DNA from: Bog-950 sp964615305
GTDB lineage: Bacteria; Bacteroidota; Bacteroidia; Chitinophagales; LD1
Length of the DNA: 64,000 bases
Assembly (NCBI GenBank): GCA_964615305.1
Contig: CAZTNA010000001.1
Location: 62,001 to 126,000 of the forward strand
Direction of reading: 5' to 3'
Numbering within the stretch: position 1 is the stretch's first letter; every line of letters starts with the position of its first letter. The notes under the pieces were generated by a model. It was not told the DNA's origin. It worked only from the letters and a program-made list of their open reading frames with translations, and searched no databases. Of the stretch, positions 14,732 to 23,706 are shown in pieces. Position numbers and translations under genes: made by a program.

Positions 14732-16294
14732 ATGGATTTTATCAAACGTACATTTCCAATTCTGTTCGGTATTTTTTTACTGAGTGTTTTAGTGCGTTTG
14801 CCCCAACTCAACAGATCACTCACAAAACATCATGAATTTTGTTCAGCCATTTCTTTGCGCGTAATGCAAATTTGGTACGACAACGGCATGCAGGCATATA
14901 ACTGCAATCCGGTAATGACATACAACAACGAAGCGGATAAGTTTATTAATAACAGTGCTAATGCTTCAGGCAGAATGATTGATAAAAACGGCAACTACTA
15001 TTATGTAAGTCACCCCCCGTTTGCCTATTATTTCCCGTATTTCATTTTCAAGGCACTCCATATACGCCCCGATGTGTTACCACTGCAGGTTTTTAATCTA
15101 TGCCTACATTTTATGAGTGGTTTGTTTGTTTATTTTACGGTGTGCCTGCTGAGCTTTAGTCGCGCCCGGGCATTGCCTTACCGCAGCGCATTGGTGGCAT
15201 TTTCTATTTACATTTTTCTGCCTGTTACACTCTGGTTCCAGGGCAATGTGTACATGAGTGATATGGCTGTACACACCATTTTTATTATAGGTGTTTATAC
15301 GGTATTAAAAATGATTATCCGCCAACGATTCAACTCGCCTAAGTACATTTTCTTTTATGTGGTGCTGTTGGCTATGATGATTTATACTTCGTGGTTGGGG
15401 CTGTTTTTTGCATTCGGTGTGCTCGTGTATTCGTTGCTTCATGTAAGAAGCATCAGGGGTTTTCGTGTTTTAATTTGGAGCACCGTAATAGTTTCGCTTT
15501 TAATGTTGCGGTTAATAGTGTATCAGTATTCACAAGTAAACGGTGTAGGCGCTTATGTAGAAGAAATGATGAACCGCTATATCATACGTGGCAGCTTAGA
15601 AGAAACCAATATGGGTTTGTGGCATTTTATGTTTTCGTATTTGTGGTTATTTAAAACTATACTTTACAATTATCTGGTAAACTACATAGTTGTTTATGCG
15701 GTAATAGGCACTTTTGTGTGGCTGGCAATTAGCCGAAAGAAACTTAAAATAGTTTTCAGCGAAAACGGATACCGCTTTATCTGGTTGAGTATTACACCCG
15801 TAATATTGCTGCATGTTTTCTTTTTAAATTATTCAACACATGATTTTACTGTGTTGTATGCATCTCTGTTTTTTAGTGTGCTGCTTGGTGTTCTTTACGA
15901 TAAAGTAAAAAAGAGTGGAGCTATCCCTTTGCTGCGCATGCAACTTGGCTTGGTAGCTACTATTTGTTTGTTAGTAGTTCAATATTGGGCTATAAACTAC
16001 CGCGGATGGAAACAAGTTTCAGACTGTTTTCCGAACAGTTATGAGTGTGCCGGTAAAACCATTGCCAAAGAAAGCAGTAAAGAGGAAGTGGTATTTTTGC
16101 TTTATGAAGAAGCAGAGCCGCAAACTGTTTTTTATGCCAGTCGCAATATTCGCTTTGCCACTTCAAAGGATGATGCTATTGCTTTTTTAAAAGAAAGAAA
16201 GTTGCGCAAGGCAGTTTTGTTTGAGCAAGATCAGGGTAAATTCAACCTCGTAATAGCTGATAGAATTACTCTCGATTCTTTATTGCTTCAGTAA
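14732..16294 (+). CDS. Polytopic membrane protein, GT-C (PMT/ArnT-like) glycosyltransferase candidate
   Basis: This 520-residue protein begins with a membrane helix (FPILFGIFLLSVLVRLPQL) followed by an outward loop with LTKHHEF, then about nine to ten more hydrophobic helices and a soluble C-terminal tail of about 90 residues. A first loop with an acidic residue after helix 1 and the HPPFAYYF segment near 90 are typical of GT-C enzymes of the PMT_2/family 39 type, which use polyprenyl-phosphate sugars. Substrate is unknown. It is monocistronic or leads into the oxygenase gene 37 bases downstream. Confidence 0.7.
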   Translation: MDFIKRTFPILFGIFLLSVLVRLPQLNRSLTKHHEFCSAISLRVMQIWYDNGMQAYNCNPVMTYNNEADKFINNSANASGRMIDKNGNYYYVSHPPFAYYFPYFIFKALHIRPDVLPLQVFNLCLHFMSGLFVYFTVCLLSFSRARALPYRSALVAFSIYIFLPVTLWFQGNVYMSDMAVHTIFIIGVYTVLKMIIRQRFNSPKYIFFYVVLLAMMIYTSWLGLFFAFGVLVYSLLHVRSIRGFRVLIWSTVIVSLLMLRLIVYQYSQVNGVGAYVEEMMNRYIIRGSLEETNMGLWHFMFSYLWLFKTILYNYLVNYIVVYAVIGTFVWLAISRKKLKIVFSENGYRFIWLSITPVILLHVFFLNYSTHDFTVLYASLFFSVLLGVLYDKVKKSGAIPLLRMQLGLVATICLLVVQYWAINYRGWKQVSDCFPNSYECAGKTIAKESSKEEVVFLLYEEAEPQTVFYASRNIRFATSKDDAIAFLKERKLRKAVLFEQDQGKFNLVIADRITLDSLLLQ

Positions 16295-16331
16295 GTTTTT
16301 CTACTTTCGGATTTCTTAAAAATTAAACACT

Positions 16332-17285
16332 ATGAGTTTAACTACTATTCCTGTTGTTGATCTTTCTGAGTTTTTAGCCGGAGGTGAAAAAAAGCAAAAT
16401 TTTATTTATGACTTAGGCAGGGCGTTTGAAGATGTAGGCTTTGTATCAGTGGGAAACCATGGAGTGCCGCAAGAGTTGATAGATGCCTACTATGAGGCCG
16501 TTAAAAAATTCTTTGCCTTGCCCAGAGAAGTAAAACATGGGTACGAGAAGCCCGAATTAGCCGGACAACGTGGCTATACTTCTTTCGGCAAAGAAACCGC
16601 CAAAGGATACGATGCACCTGACTTAAAAGAGTTTTGGCAAATGGGACAGATTGTAGAAGGTGAAGCTATGCCCAAAGCAGATTACCCTGATAATTTGGCT
16701 GTAAATGAAGTGCCTGAGTTTTACGAGTTAGGGCAAAAACTTTTCAAGTCGTTTGAAGGTAGCGCACGCGAATTACTGCGAGCTATTGCCATTCATTTAG
16801 GTATTGGCGAGTTTTATTTCGACAAGCATATACACAACGGCAATTCAATTTTGCGTGCTATTCATTATCCACCCATAACACAAGAACCTAAAAGTGCGGT
16901 GCGTGCTGAGCAACACGAAGACATTAACCTCATTACGCTTTTGGTAGGTGCGAGCGCAGAAGGTTTACAATTACTCAATCGTCATAATGAATGGCTGGAT
17001 ATTACAGCACCCGAAGGCTGCTTAGTAGTAAATGTGGGCGATATGTTGCAGCGCCTCACCAACAACAAACTGAAATCAACTACACACCGGGTGGTAAATC
17101 CACCGCGCGAAAAATGGCACACCAGCCGCTACTCTATTCCGTTCTTTACACATCCGCGCAGCGAAATGCGCCTAGATTGCCTTCCTGATTGTGTAACTGA
17201 TAACAATCCTATCATGTACGCCCCAATATCTGCCGGGGAATATCTAAATGAAAGGCTGGTGGAAATAGGGCTTAAGAAAAAGTAG
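16332..17285 (+). CDS. 2-Oxoglutarate/Fe(II)-dependent oxygenase, isopenicillin N synthase-like
   Basis: This 317-residue cytosolic protein has both domains of the family: the N-terminal DIOX_N part (IPVVDLSEFL, GFVSVGNHGVP near 36-46) and the C-terminal catalytic jelly roll. The iron ligands are visible as His195-x-Asp197 (QHEDINLITLL) and His252 (THRVVNPP), and the co-substrate carboxylate site as Arg266-x-Ser268 (SRYSIPFF). Members hydroxylate or oxidatively cyclise small molecules; the substrate cannot be told from sequence. Neighbours on both sides are on the same strand but more than 30 bases away, so they give little help. Confidence 0.88.
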   Translation: MSLTTIPVVDLSEFLAGGEKKQNFIYDLGRAFEDVGFVSVGNHGVPQELIDAYYEAVKKFFALPREVKHGYEKPELAGQRGYTSFGKETAKGYDAPDLKEFWQMGQIVEGEAMPKADYPDNLAVNEVPEFYELGQKLFKSFEGSARELLRAIAIHLGIGEFYFDKHIHNGNSILRAIHYPPITQEPKSAVRAEQHEDINLITLLVGASAEGLQLLNRHNEWLDITAPEGCLVVNVGDMLQRLTNNKLKSTTHRVVNPPREKWHTSRYSIPFFTHPRSEMRLDCLPDCVTDNNPIMYAPISAGEYLNERLVEIGLKKK

Positions 17286-17480
17286 TAAGCAACTGGTTGT
17301 AAACAACTGTAAGTGCTTTCAATTCTGCCTGTCATAAAATTAACTTGCCCTTGGCATTAGGCAACTAAGATTTGCTTCCTCAACCTGTTAATTTCTTCCC
17401 CTAAAATTTACGGCTCTATTTTCTGCGCAAGATTATTTTCACCGCGCATAAAAAATTCCATGTTACAAGCAGCTACTACT

Positions 17481-18677
17481 ATGAACCACCTTTCTGACCG
17501 CATTAACCAAATGCAAGAATCCGCCACTATTAAAATGGCAAAAATGAGCCGCGAGCTAAAAGCACAAGGGCACGATATTATCGACCTCAGTTTGGGCGAA
17601 CCCGATTTCGACACACCCCAGTATATAAAGGACGCAGCTAAGATTGCTATAGACAGGGGATACACTAAATACACGCCAGTGCCCGGCTACCCTGAACTGC
17701 GCAAAGCCATTGTAGAAAAATTTAAGCGGGAGAATAATCTCGATTATACAGCCGAACAGGTTGTGGTTTCTACCGGAGCTAAACAAAGCATTGCCAACGT
17801 TGTTCTTAGTTTGGTAAACCCCGGTGATGAAGTTTTGCTTCCCGCACCTTATTGGGTAAGCTATGCGGCCATTGCCGAATTAGCCGAAGGCAAATGCATC
17901 GAAATTTCTACCACTATTGAGTCGAATTTTAAAGTTACGGCCGCGCTGCTCGAAAAATACATTACCAGTAAAACTAAGCTCATTATCTTTTCTTCTCCGT
18001 GCAACCCTACCGGTTCAGTTTTTTCGAAAGCTGAGCTAGAAGCTATTGCTGCGGTGGTAAAAAAACACCCTAATCTGTTTGTGTTGTGTGATGAAATTTA
18101 CGAGCACATCAACTTTAGCGGAGAACGCCATACTTCTCTTGCAGAATTTTCTGAGATAAAAGAACAAGTAGTAACTGTTAACGGGTTTAGTAAAGGATAC
18201 GCAATGACAGGCTGGCGTTTAGGGTATATAGGAGCTCCGCTTTGGCTAGCAAAAGCTTGCGATAAAATGCAAGGACAGTTTACTTCTGCCCCTTGCTCAA
18301 TTTCGCAAAAAGCCGGAGAAGCTGCTTTAAATGGTGATCAATCAACTACACTTGGAATGGTGAAGGAGTTTAAAAAGCGCAGAGACACTGTTTATTCTAT
18401 GCTAAAAGAGATTCCGGGATTAAAAGTGAATTTACCCGAAGGTGCTTTCTACTTCTTTTTCGATGTAAGTTCTTATTTCGGGAAATCGTTTGGCGGCAAA
18501 ACGTTGAACACTCCCGAAGATGTTTCGCTTTATCTGCTAAGCGAGGGAAAAATTGCTTTAGTAAGCGGTGAAAGTTTTGGCGATAAAAATTGTTTGCGAA
18601 TGAGCTACGCCACCAGTGAAGAAAAACTAGTTGAAGCGTGTAAGCGAATGCAAGCAGCTTTCAGCCACCTCCGTTAA
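17481..18677 (+). CDS. aspC: Pyridoxal-phosphate aspartate aminotransferase, class I
   Basis: This enzyme probably interconverts aspartate and 2-oxoglutarate with oxaloacetate and glutamate. Seen: LSLGEPDFDTP near the N-terminus, the SSPCNPTGSVFS segment, DEIYEHINF, PLP lysine in NGFSKGYAMTGWRLGY (Lys238 from this start) and the C-terminal RMSYATSEE with the carboxylate-binding Arg. I chose the ATG at 17481 (MNHLSDRINQMQESAT), which fits the family N-terminus; an in-frame ATG at 17460 would add seven residues. It belongs to the AspB-type subgroup Ib. Exact amino-acid range is not certain, so the gene symbol is functional rather than orthology-proven. Confidence 0.87.
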   Translation: MNHLSDRINQMQESATIKMAKMSRELKAQGHDIIDLSLGEPDFDTPQYIKDAAKIAIDRGYTKYTPVPGYPELRKAIVEKFKRENNLDYTAEQVVVSTGAKQSIANVVLSLVNPGDEVLLPAPYWVSYAAIAELAEGKCIEISTTIESNFKVTAALLEKYITSKTKLIIFSSPCNPTGSVFSKAELEAIAAVVKKHPNLFVLCDEIYEHINFSGERHTSLAEFSEIKEQVVTVNGFSKGYAMTGWRLGYIGAPLWLAKACDKMQGQFTSAPCSISQKAGEAALNGDQSTTLGMVKEFKKRRDTVYSMLKEIPGLKVNLPEGAFYFFFDVSSYFGKSFGGKTLNTPEDVSLYLLSEGKIALVSGESFGDKNCLRMSYATSEEKLVEACKRMQAAFSHLR

Positions 18678-18706
18678 TTTTTAGATAACTTATTATCATA
18701 TAAATC

Positions 18707-19666
18707 ATGTCAGCACCCAAGTTAAATTTTACCGACCTTACTGTTTTGGTAGTGGGCGATGTAATGGTTGACTATTACTTATTCGGAGAAGTGAACAGAA
18801 TTTCACCCGAGGCCCCGGTTCCTGTGGTAGAAATTACCGCTAAAGAATCGCGCCCGGGTGGGGCAGCCAACGTAGCGTTAAATATTTCAGAACTTGGTGC
18901 AAACCCGGTGCTGCTTTCTATGATAGGCAGAGACGCTACCGGCAATTCTCTGCTTAAAATGTTGCGTGATTCGGGCGTTCGCACCAACCATATTTTACAG
19001 AATAAAAACCGTGTAACTACTCTTAAAACTCGCGTATTTGACGAAGATAAACAAGTAGTGCGTTTCGATGAAGAAGATGTTGATGATGTAAATGAAGCAC
19101 AGGAAACCCAGTTGATAAAAGAGTTTAAAAAAATTCTTACCAGCGAAAAGCCCGATGTTATAATCATACAAGACTATAACAAAGGAGTGCTTACTAAGTA
19201 TTTTATCAAGCAGATTTTATTGCTGGCTACCAAAAGCGAAATTCCTGTAGCGGTTGACCCTAAGGAGCGCAACTTTTTCGAGTATCAGGCAATAGATTTG
19301 TTTAAGCCAAACCTGCGTGAGTTTTCTGAAGCCATTGGCTACCGCATAAATGCCAAAAGCATTGACAGTTTACGAAGTGGTGCTGAAGAGTTGCGAAGAA
19401 AAAACAGGTTTAAAAATTTGATGGTAACTCTTGGTGCCAGTGGTATTTTTTGTTTCACTCGCGATGGGCAGTCGTTTATTGTGCCTGCCAAGGCTATTAA
19501 AGCAGCCGATGTTTCAGGGGCAGGCGATACAGCCATCAGCATTTCGGCTCTTGCGTTTGCCCAAAAACAACCTTTGAAAGATATAGCTCAACTCGCCAAC
19601 AAAGGTGCTGCAGCTGTCTGCAAAAAAGTAGGTGTTACTCCTATTTCTCTGAAGGAGATGCGTTAA
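18707..19666 (+). CDS. HldE/RfaE domain I type sugar kinase (heptose 7-phosphate kinase)
   Basis: This 319-residue PfkB-family kinase probably phosphorylates D-glycero-D-manno-heptose 7-phosphate at O-1 for lipopolysaccharide core synthesis. The N-terminal VVGDVMVDYYLFGEVNRISPEAPVPVV and RPGGAANVALNI are typical of RfaE domain I. The C-terminal PfkB signature DVSGAGDTA contains the catalytic base Asp274. The nucleotidyltransferase half of bifunctional HldE is absent, which fits split Bacteroidota versions. Its last 26 bases overlap the 3' end of the convergent ferritin gene. Confidence 0.85.
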   Translation: MSAPKLNFTDLTVLVVGDVMVDYYLFGEVNRISPEAPVPVVEITAKESRPGGAANVALNISELGANPVLLSMIGRDATGNSLLKMLRDSGVRTNHILQNKNRVTTLKTRVFDEDKQVVRFDEEDVDDVNEAQETQLIKEFKKILTSEKPDVIIIQDYNKGVLTKYFIKQILLLATKSEIPVAVDPKERNFFEYQAIDLFKPNLREFSEAIGYRINAKSIDSLRSGAEELRRKNRFKNLMVTLGASGIFCFTRDGQSFIVPAKAIKAADVSGAGDTAISISALAFAQKQPLKDIAQLANKGAAAVCKKVGVTPISLKEMR

Positions 19667-20174
19667 TAGCATTGGCAGTAGATGCCTTGTAAGAGTTAAT
19701 ATCACGATCAAAAAGATAAAGACCACTTTTATCCTCGCCAATTAATTCGAGTTTGTCATTCAGTTTACGCGCTAAACTTTCTTCCTCCATTTGTTCGGCT
19801 ACATACCACTGTAGAAAGTTGTGCGTGGCGTAATCTTTTTCTTTCAGTGCCAAATTCACCAGTTCGTTAATGCTTTCCGAAACCTTTTTCTCATTCTGGA
19901 AAAACTGTTCAAATACTTTCTTGAGTACCTTAAATTTGGAAGAAGGTTTTTCAAGTGAAGGAATCACGGCAAATCCGCCACGTTCGTTTACATACTTAAT
20001 AAGCTTCAGCATGTGTATGCGCTCTTCTTCGCTCTGGTTATAAAAAAAATCGGCTATCCCCTCGTATCCGGGTTGTATATCTGCCCAACTTGCCATGGCT
20101 AAATATTCGTGTGCCGATGCAGCTTCAGCTGCTATTTGTTTGTTGAGCGCCTGCTCTAAAGTTTTGCTTAACAT
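19641..20174 (-). CDS. ftnA: Bacterial non-heme ferritin
   Basis: This 177-residue iron-storage protein oxidises Fe(II) and stores the mineral inside a 24-subunit cage. The ferroxidase centre is visible as Glu17 and the ExxH pair Glu51/His54 (SEEERIHML), with further acidic and Gln residues in the YVAEQMEEE helix. Length and the N-terminal MLSKTLEQALNKQIAAEAASAHEYLAMA are family-typical. The C-terminal extension (INSYKASTANAINASPSEK) is low in structure, and its coding part overlaps the hldE-like gene by 26 bases tail to tail. No clear promoter is visible in the A/T-rich upstream gap (20175-20299). Confidence 0.93.
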   Translation of the reverse strand: MLSKTLEQALNKQIAAEAASAHEYLAMASWADIQPGYEGIADFFYNQSEEERIHMLKLIKYVNERGGFAVIPSLEKPSSKFKVLKKVFEQFFQNEKKVSESINELVNLALKEKDYATHNFLQWYVAEQMEEESLARKLNDKLELIGEDKSGLYLFDRDINSYKASTANAINASPSEK

Positions 20175-20299
20175 GTTTCTTGTGGTTTAAGTTTTTGAAC
20201 CAATTTAATTAGAACACAAACCAATATAAAGTTTTTGAATTTAATAGCAGTAATAACCAAGAAGAAGTGTTACAACGATTTTGCATAATGGCCGATATT

Positions 20300-21463
20300 T
20301 TACAGTTTAACAGCTAACCACGCCATCATACCTGTGCTATGTAACAACGCATTTTCGTCAATGTTAAAAGTAGGTGTGTGTAACCCGGATGTAATATCCT
20401 TCTTTTTATTGCCTGTTCCTAAACGATAAAAGCAAGCAGGAAAATGGTGGGTGTAATACGCAAAATCTTCGCTGCCCATACGTACCGGTAGTGTGAGTAC
20501 ATTTTTGTTTCCTGAAAAATCTTCCGCCAGTTTTTTTGCAGCTATGGTCAAAGGTTCGTTATTAATAAGTACCGGATAGCCACGTAAAATCTTGACTTCA
20601 CAATGGGTGAGATACTTTTCTGCAACAGAAACGCACACTAACTCAATCTGTTTGTGCAGTTGACTTCGAAGGTTTTCATCGAAACAACGTAGCGTGCCGG
20701 CAATTTCTACCACATCGGGCACTACATTTGTGGCTCCTTTGCCTTCAATTTTTCCGAACGAAAGTACAACCGGTGTTTGTGGGTTTGTAATAGTTTTAAG
20801 TTCGAGTAAAATTTCAGCGGCAATCAATAAAGGGTTTTTTAGTTCCTCTATACGGGCTGCATGTCCGCCCTTGCCAACTACCGTTAAATAAAGTTCATCG
20901 CTGCTGGCCATAAATTTGCCTGGGCAAAAACCGAAAGTCCCTGCTTCCAGTTCTGGCGAAACGTGCAGCCCCAGTATTATATCCGGTTTTGGGTTTTCAA
21001 GTACGTTCTCCTTTATCATTGCCTCTGCGCCACTGGGTATTTTTTCTTCGCTTGGCTGAAAAATAAACTTGTAAGTGCCCTCTATCTCATTTTTTAACTC
21101 TGAAAGAATCATGGCAACACCTAACAAGCTGGAAGTGTGTACATCATGTCCGCAAGCATGCATTACGCCTCTGTTTACCGAGCAATAATCAATTTGGTTT
21201 TCCTCAGTAATAGGCAGCGCATCCATGTCAGCACGAAGAGCCACACACTTTATATCTGCATTTTTCGCCCTTAAAATTCCTACCACCCCGTTTTTAGCAA
21301 TACCTGTTTTTACTTCCAAACCAAGTTTAGTGAGTGTTTGAGCTACTAATTTCGCGGTTTCAGCCTCTTGCCAACTTAACTCCGGGTGGGCATGAATGTG
21401 TCTACGCAGTTTTACTACAGTTTCAAAATGCTTTGCAGCAATGGCTTCAATTTTGTTTTTCAA
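20300..21463 (-). CDS. M20 family amidohydrolase (N-acyl-amino-acid or hippurate hydrolase type)
   Basis: This 387-residue zinc-dependent peptidase-like enzyme hydrolyses N-acyl amino acids or related amides. Metal-binding motifs are visible: ALRADMDALPI near 75-85, HACGHDVHTSSLLG (Cys104, His106, His109), QPSEEKIPSGA, and a C-terminal GSEDFAYYTHHFPACFYRLG followed by GLHTPTFNIDE. The central dimerisation domain (LTVVGKGGHAARIEE) is complete. The actual substrate is unknown. It starts 3 bases from the stop of the SGNH protein gene on the same strand, so it is probably the last gene of that operon. Confidence 0.9.
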   Translation of the reverse strand: MKNKIEAIAAKHFETVVKLRRHIHAHPELSWQEAETAKLVAQTLTKLGLEVKTGIAKNGVVGILRAKNADIKCVALRADMDALPITEENQIDYCSVNRGVMHACGHDVHTSSLLGVAMILSELKNEIEGTYKFIFQPSEEKIPSGAEAMIKENVLENPKPDIILGLHVSPELEAGTFGFCPGKFMASSDELYLTVVGKGGHAARIEELKNPLLIAAEILLELKTITNPQTPVVLSFGKIEGKGATNVVPDVVEIAGTLRCFDENLRSQLHKQIELVCVSVAEKYLTHCEVKILRGYPVLINNEPLTIAAKKLAEDFSGNKNVLTLPVRMGSEDFAYYTHHFPACFYRLGTGNKKKDITSGLHTPTFNIDENALLHSTGMMAWLAVKL

Positions 21464-21466
21464 TTT

Positions 21467-22528
21467 CTACTCGGCTAATTGTTGTTGCAAATATGCTTTT
21501 AAATAATCGGCATAAAAGCGGTGGCCTTCATTGTTTAAATGCCCATCAGGGTTCTTGCGATAAAACTTCTTTGGTGGATGAATCACCAACCAATCTTTTG
21601 CTAACTTTTGATCTTTAAGCAAGTCGGCATAACGTTGGAAATATTTTACCGAATCCATATCAGCTTCCTTTAACTCTGGAATTAAAACAAACTTTACCGG
21701 GACTTCATATTCGTTAGCCATTTGCTGAATGGAGTACAAATATTTTTTGGTTACCGAAGAGTTTTTGACAACATTCTCGTATTCCTGTTTTTCATGCCAG
21801 CGAAACCGTAAAGAATACAGTGTAGACAACAGGGCGCTTTTGCAAATTACCTGCTCAAAGATGTTATCAGGATGTTTCAAAAAATACTTTTCGTTTACAA
21901 AGTATGTGTAAGCAGTCATGGCATCTGAAAAGTACTTATCGTTATCGTATGCAGGTATTACACCAGCATTGGTAACATAAACAAATGGCTTACCATCCGG
22001 TACATTCCTTTCTTGTTTCATTAGGTCATTACCCATATAGAAGAACACAAGTAATCCATCAGGTTTCAGCAAGGGCAAGTATTTTTTTGCGATTTGAGCG
22101 TACTGCACCGGATCAACAGCCTGTATGCCGAGGTTGATAATTTCAAAATTAGTTTCGTTGCGAATTAAATCAGCAAAACAATTTCCAACCATTGGCTGCG
22201 CACTGCTGCCCCACACAAAACTATCACCAATCAGCAGTGCCTTCTTCTTGGATGTATCAATTTCTTCAAACTCTTTGTTGCGAAACCCATCTGCATTGAT
22301 GTAGATATTTTCTTTAGCCCATCGGTTTTTGTTAGCCACCAATAGACCTTCGGCATTTGTAAAAAACAAATCATCTGTCCGTAGCGAATCAACAGATGTA
22401 AGTTGCAGCCAGTTGGGTCTAAGGTCACCGGGTTGGCGACCAGTAAGCCGCAATACTATCTCTATGAGTAAGAGCGCGACAAGTACAAACGAAATTTGAA
22501 AGAGTATTCGTTTTTGGGTATGCGCCAT
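21467..22528 (-). CDS. Membrane-anchored SGNH/GDSL hydrolase-like protein
   Basis: The start chosen is the ATG at 22528 (MAHTQKRILF), 10 bases after the SPOR gene stop; a longer frame would run back into that gene. The 353-residue product has one N-terminal membrane helix (ILFQISFVLVALLLIEIVLRL). A periplasmic domain follows, with the nucleophile block ALLIGDSFVWGSS, an Asn-containing FYMGNDL block and a C-terminal DGHLNNEGHRFYADYL that supplies the Asp/His pair. This is the layout of SGNH esterases or acetyltransferase-like proteins of the cell envelope. Substrate is not known; polysaccharide or peptidoglycan ester chemistry is a guess. Confidence 0.8.
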   Translation of the reverse strand: MAHTQKRILFQISFVLVALLLIEIVLRLTGRQPGDLRPNWLQLTSVDSLRTDDLFFTNAEGLLVANKNRWAKENIYINADGFRNKEFEEIDTSKKKALLIGDSFVWGSSAQPMVGNCFADLIRNETNFEIINLGIQAVDPVQYAQIAKKYLPLLKPDGLLVFFYMGNDLMKQERNVPDGKPFVYVTNAGVIPAYDNDKYFSDAMTAYTYFVNEKYFLKHPDNIFEQVICKSALLSTLYSLRFRWHEKQEYENVVKNSSVTKKYLYSIQQMANEYEVPVKFVLIPELKEADMDSVKYFQRYADLLKDQKLAKDWLVIHPPKKFYRKNPDGHLNNEGHRFYADYLKAYLQQQLAE

Positions 22529-22538
22529 AAGGCGTGGT

Positions 22539-22985
22539 TTACTTCGCTTTAATTTTGTCACGCACAATAAAGGCTCCGGGGTAAAATGCAATGACCTGTT
22601 GTAAGTAGCGGGTGGCTTCGAGACGGGTTGTAAAATCGCCCAGTCGTAATTTATAGTAAGGTTGCTCATATTCTACATACGAGGCTAACTCCGGAAATTC
22701 TTTGTAGGTGGAAGCTTTACTGTTGTAAACATCCGTACGCACATCGGTATAAGTAATTTGAATTCGGTAGCCCTCGTTAAACTCTTTTTTACGATTGTAT
22801 TCTTTATAGCTTTCCACCAGCTTGTTAATCTGCGGGTCAGCAACTAGTTTGTATTTATTCTCAGAATGAACTGAAATGCTGTCTTGGGAAAAACACACAA
22901 AATACGCAAGGCAGAAGATTATACAACACATTGCATACTTGGCTGTTAAATTTTGAGTTTTGAGTTTTGAGCTTTGAATTTTCAT
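22539..22985 (-). CDS. Secreted SPOR-domain protein
   Basis: This 148-residue protein has an N-terminal signal-like helix (YAMCCIIFCLAYFVCFSQ) and a C-terminal SPOR domain (GYRIQITYTDVRTDVY ... YYKLRLGDFTTRLEATRYLQQV). SPOR domains bind denuded peptidoglycan at division or remodelling sites. Its ATG overlaps the deoC stop by one base (TAATG), so translation is probably coupled to deoC, and it is followed after 10 bases by the SGNH hydrolase. The association with an envelope hydrolase fits a periplasmic role. Confidence 0.83.
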   Translation of the reverse strand: MKIQSSKLKTQNLTAKYAMCCIIFCLAYFVCFSQDSISVHSENKYKLVADPQINKLVESYKEYNRKKEFNEGYRIQITYTDVRTDVYNSKASTYKEFPELASYVEYEQPYYKLRLGDFTTRLEATRYLQQVIAFYPGAFIVRDKIKAK

Positions 22986-23629
22986 TACGATACAATTGCA
23001 ACACTTGCCGAGCAGCCGAGCCTATCTGCACCGGCTTCTATAAGTTGTAAGGCAAACTCTTTATCGCGTATGCCCCCGCTTGCTTTTATTTTAATTGATT
23101 TAGGAAGGTGGGCGCGCAATAATTTTACTACTTCAACAGTAGCTCCTGTTTGCGAAAATCCTGTAGAGGTTTTTACAAAGTCAACATTCATTTCTTTACA
23201 CAGTTCACAGGCCTTAATTATTTCAGATTCACTCAGCAACCCGGTTTCTAAAATTACTTTCAGTTTACCACCACGCAACTGAACTATAGTTCCGGCACTG
23301 GTCAATTCATTTTTTAGATAATTCCAATCGCCTGCTTTCAGTGCAATGATATTGATGACCATATCAATTTCATCAGCGCCTTCATCTATCGCTCTGCGGG
23401 CTTCTTCAACCTTGGCGGGTGTGTGCGCGTAGCCCAATGGGAAACCAACTACCGTAGCAACTTTCACTTTCGAATCAGTAAGCCACAATTTGCACTTGCG
23501 AACAAAATACGGAGGCACACATACGGCTGCAAAGCCATATTCCTTTGCTTCGGCACAAAGCTTTTTTACTTCCTTTTCCGAAGCATCTGCTTTTAAAAGT
23601 GTGTGGTCAATTTTTGTAGCGAGGTTCAT
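22985..23629 (-). CDS. deoC: Deoxyribose-phosphate aldolase
   Basis: This 214-residue class I aldolase cleaves 2-deoxyribose 5-phosphate to glyceraldehyde 3-phosphate and acetaldehyde in deoxynucleoside breakdown. Seen: KIDHTLLKADA at the N-terminus, VVGFPLGY, the Schiff-base lysine in DFVKTSTGFSQTGAT and the second active-site lysine in IKASGGIRDKE. Length is typical. It is the first gene of a likely operon deoC-SPOR-SGNH-M20, with a one-base overlap to the SPOR gene. Confidence 0.94.
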   Translation of the reverse strand: MNLATKIDHTLLKADASEKEVKKLCAEAKEYGFAAVCVPPYFVRKCKLWLTDSKVKVATVVGFPLGYAHTPAKVEEARRAIDEGADEIDMVINIIALKAGDWNYLKNELTSAGTIVQLRGGKLKVILETGLLSESEIIKACELCKEMNVDFVKTSTGFSQTGATVEVVKLLRAHLPKSIKIKASGGIRDKEFALQLIEAGADRLGCSASVAIVS

Positions 23630-23706
23630 TTTTTATTACTAACACTGTGAAAATATAAAAATGGAACAATGGCTTTGGCTCTATTACCTCATGAAAAATT
23701 TCGGGC

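Noticed and set aside
21467..22669. Longer start of the SGNH protein at 22669
   Set aside because: The extra 47 residues overlap the SPOR gene in another frame and precede the natural signal-anchor helix.
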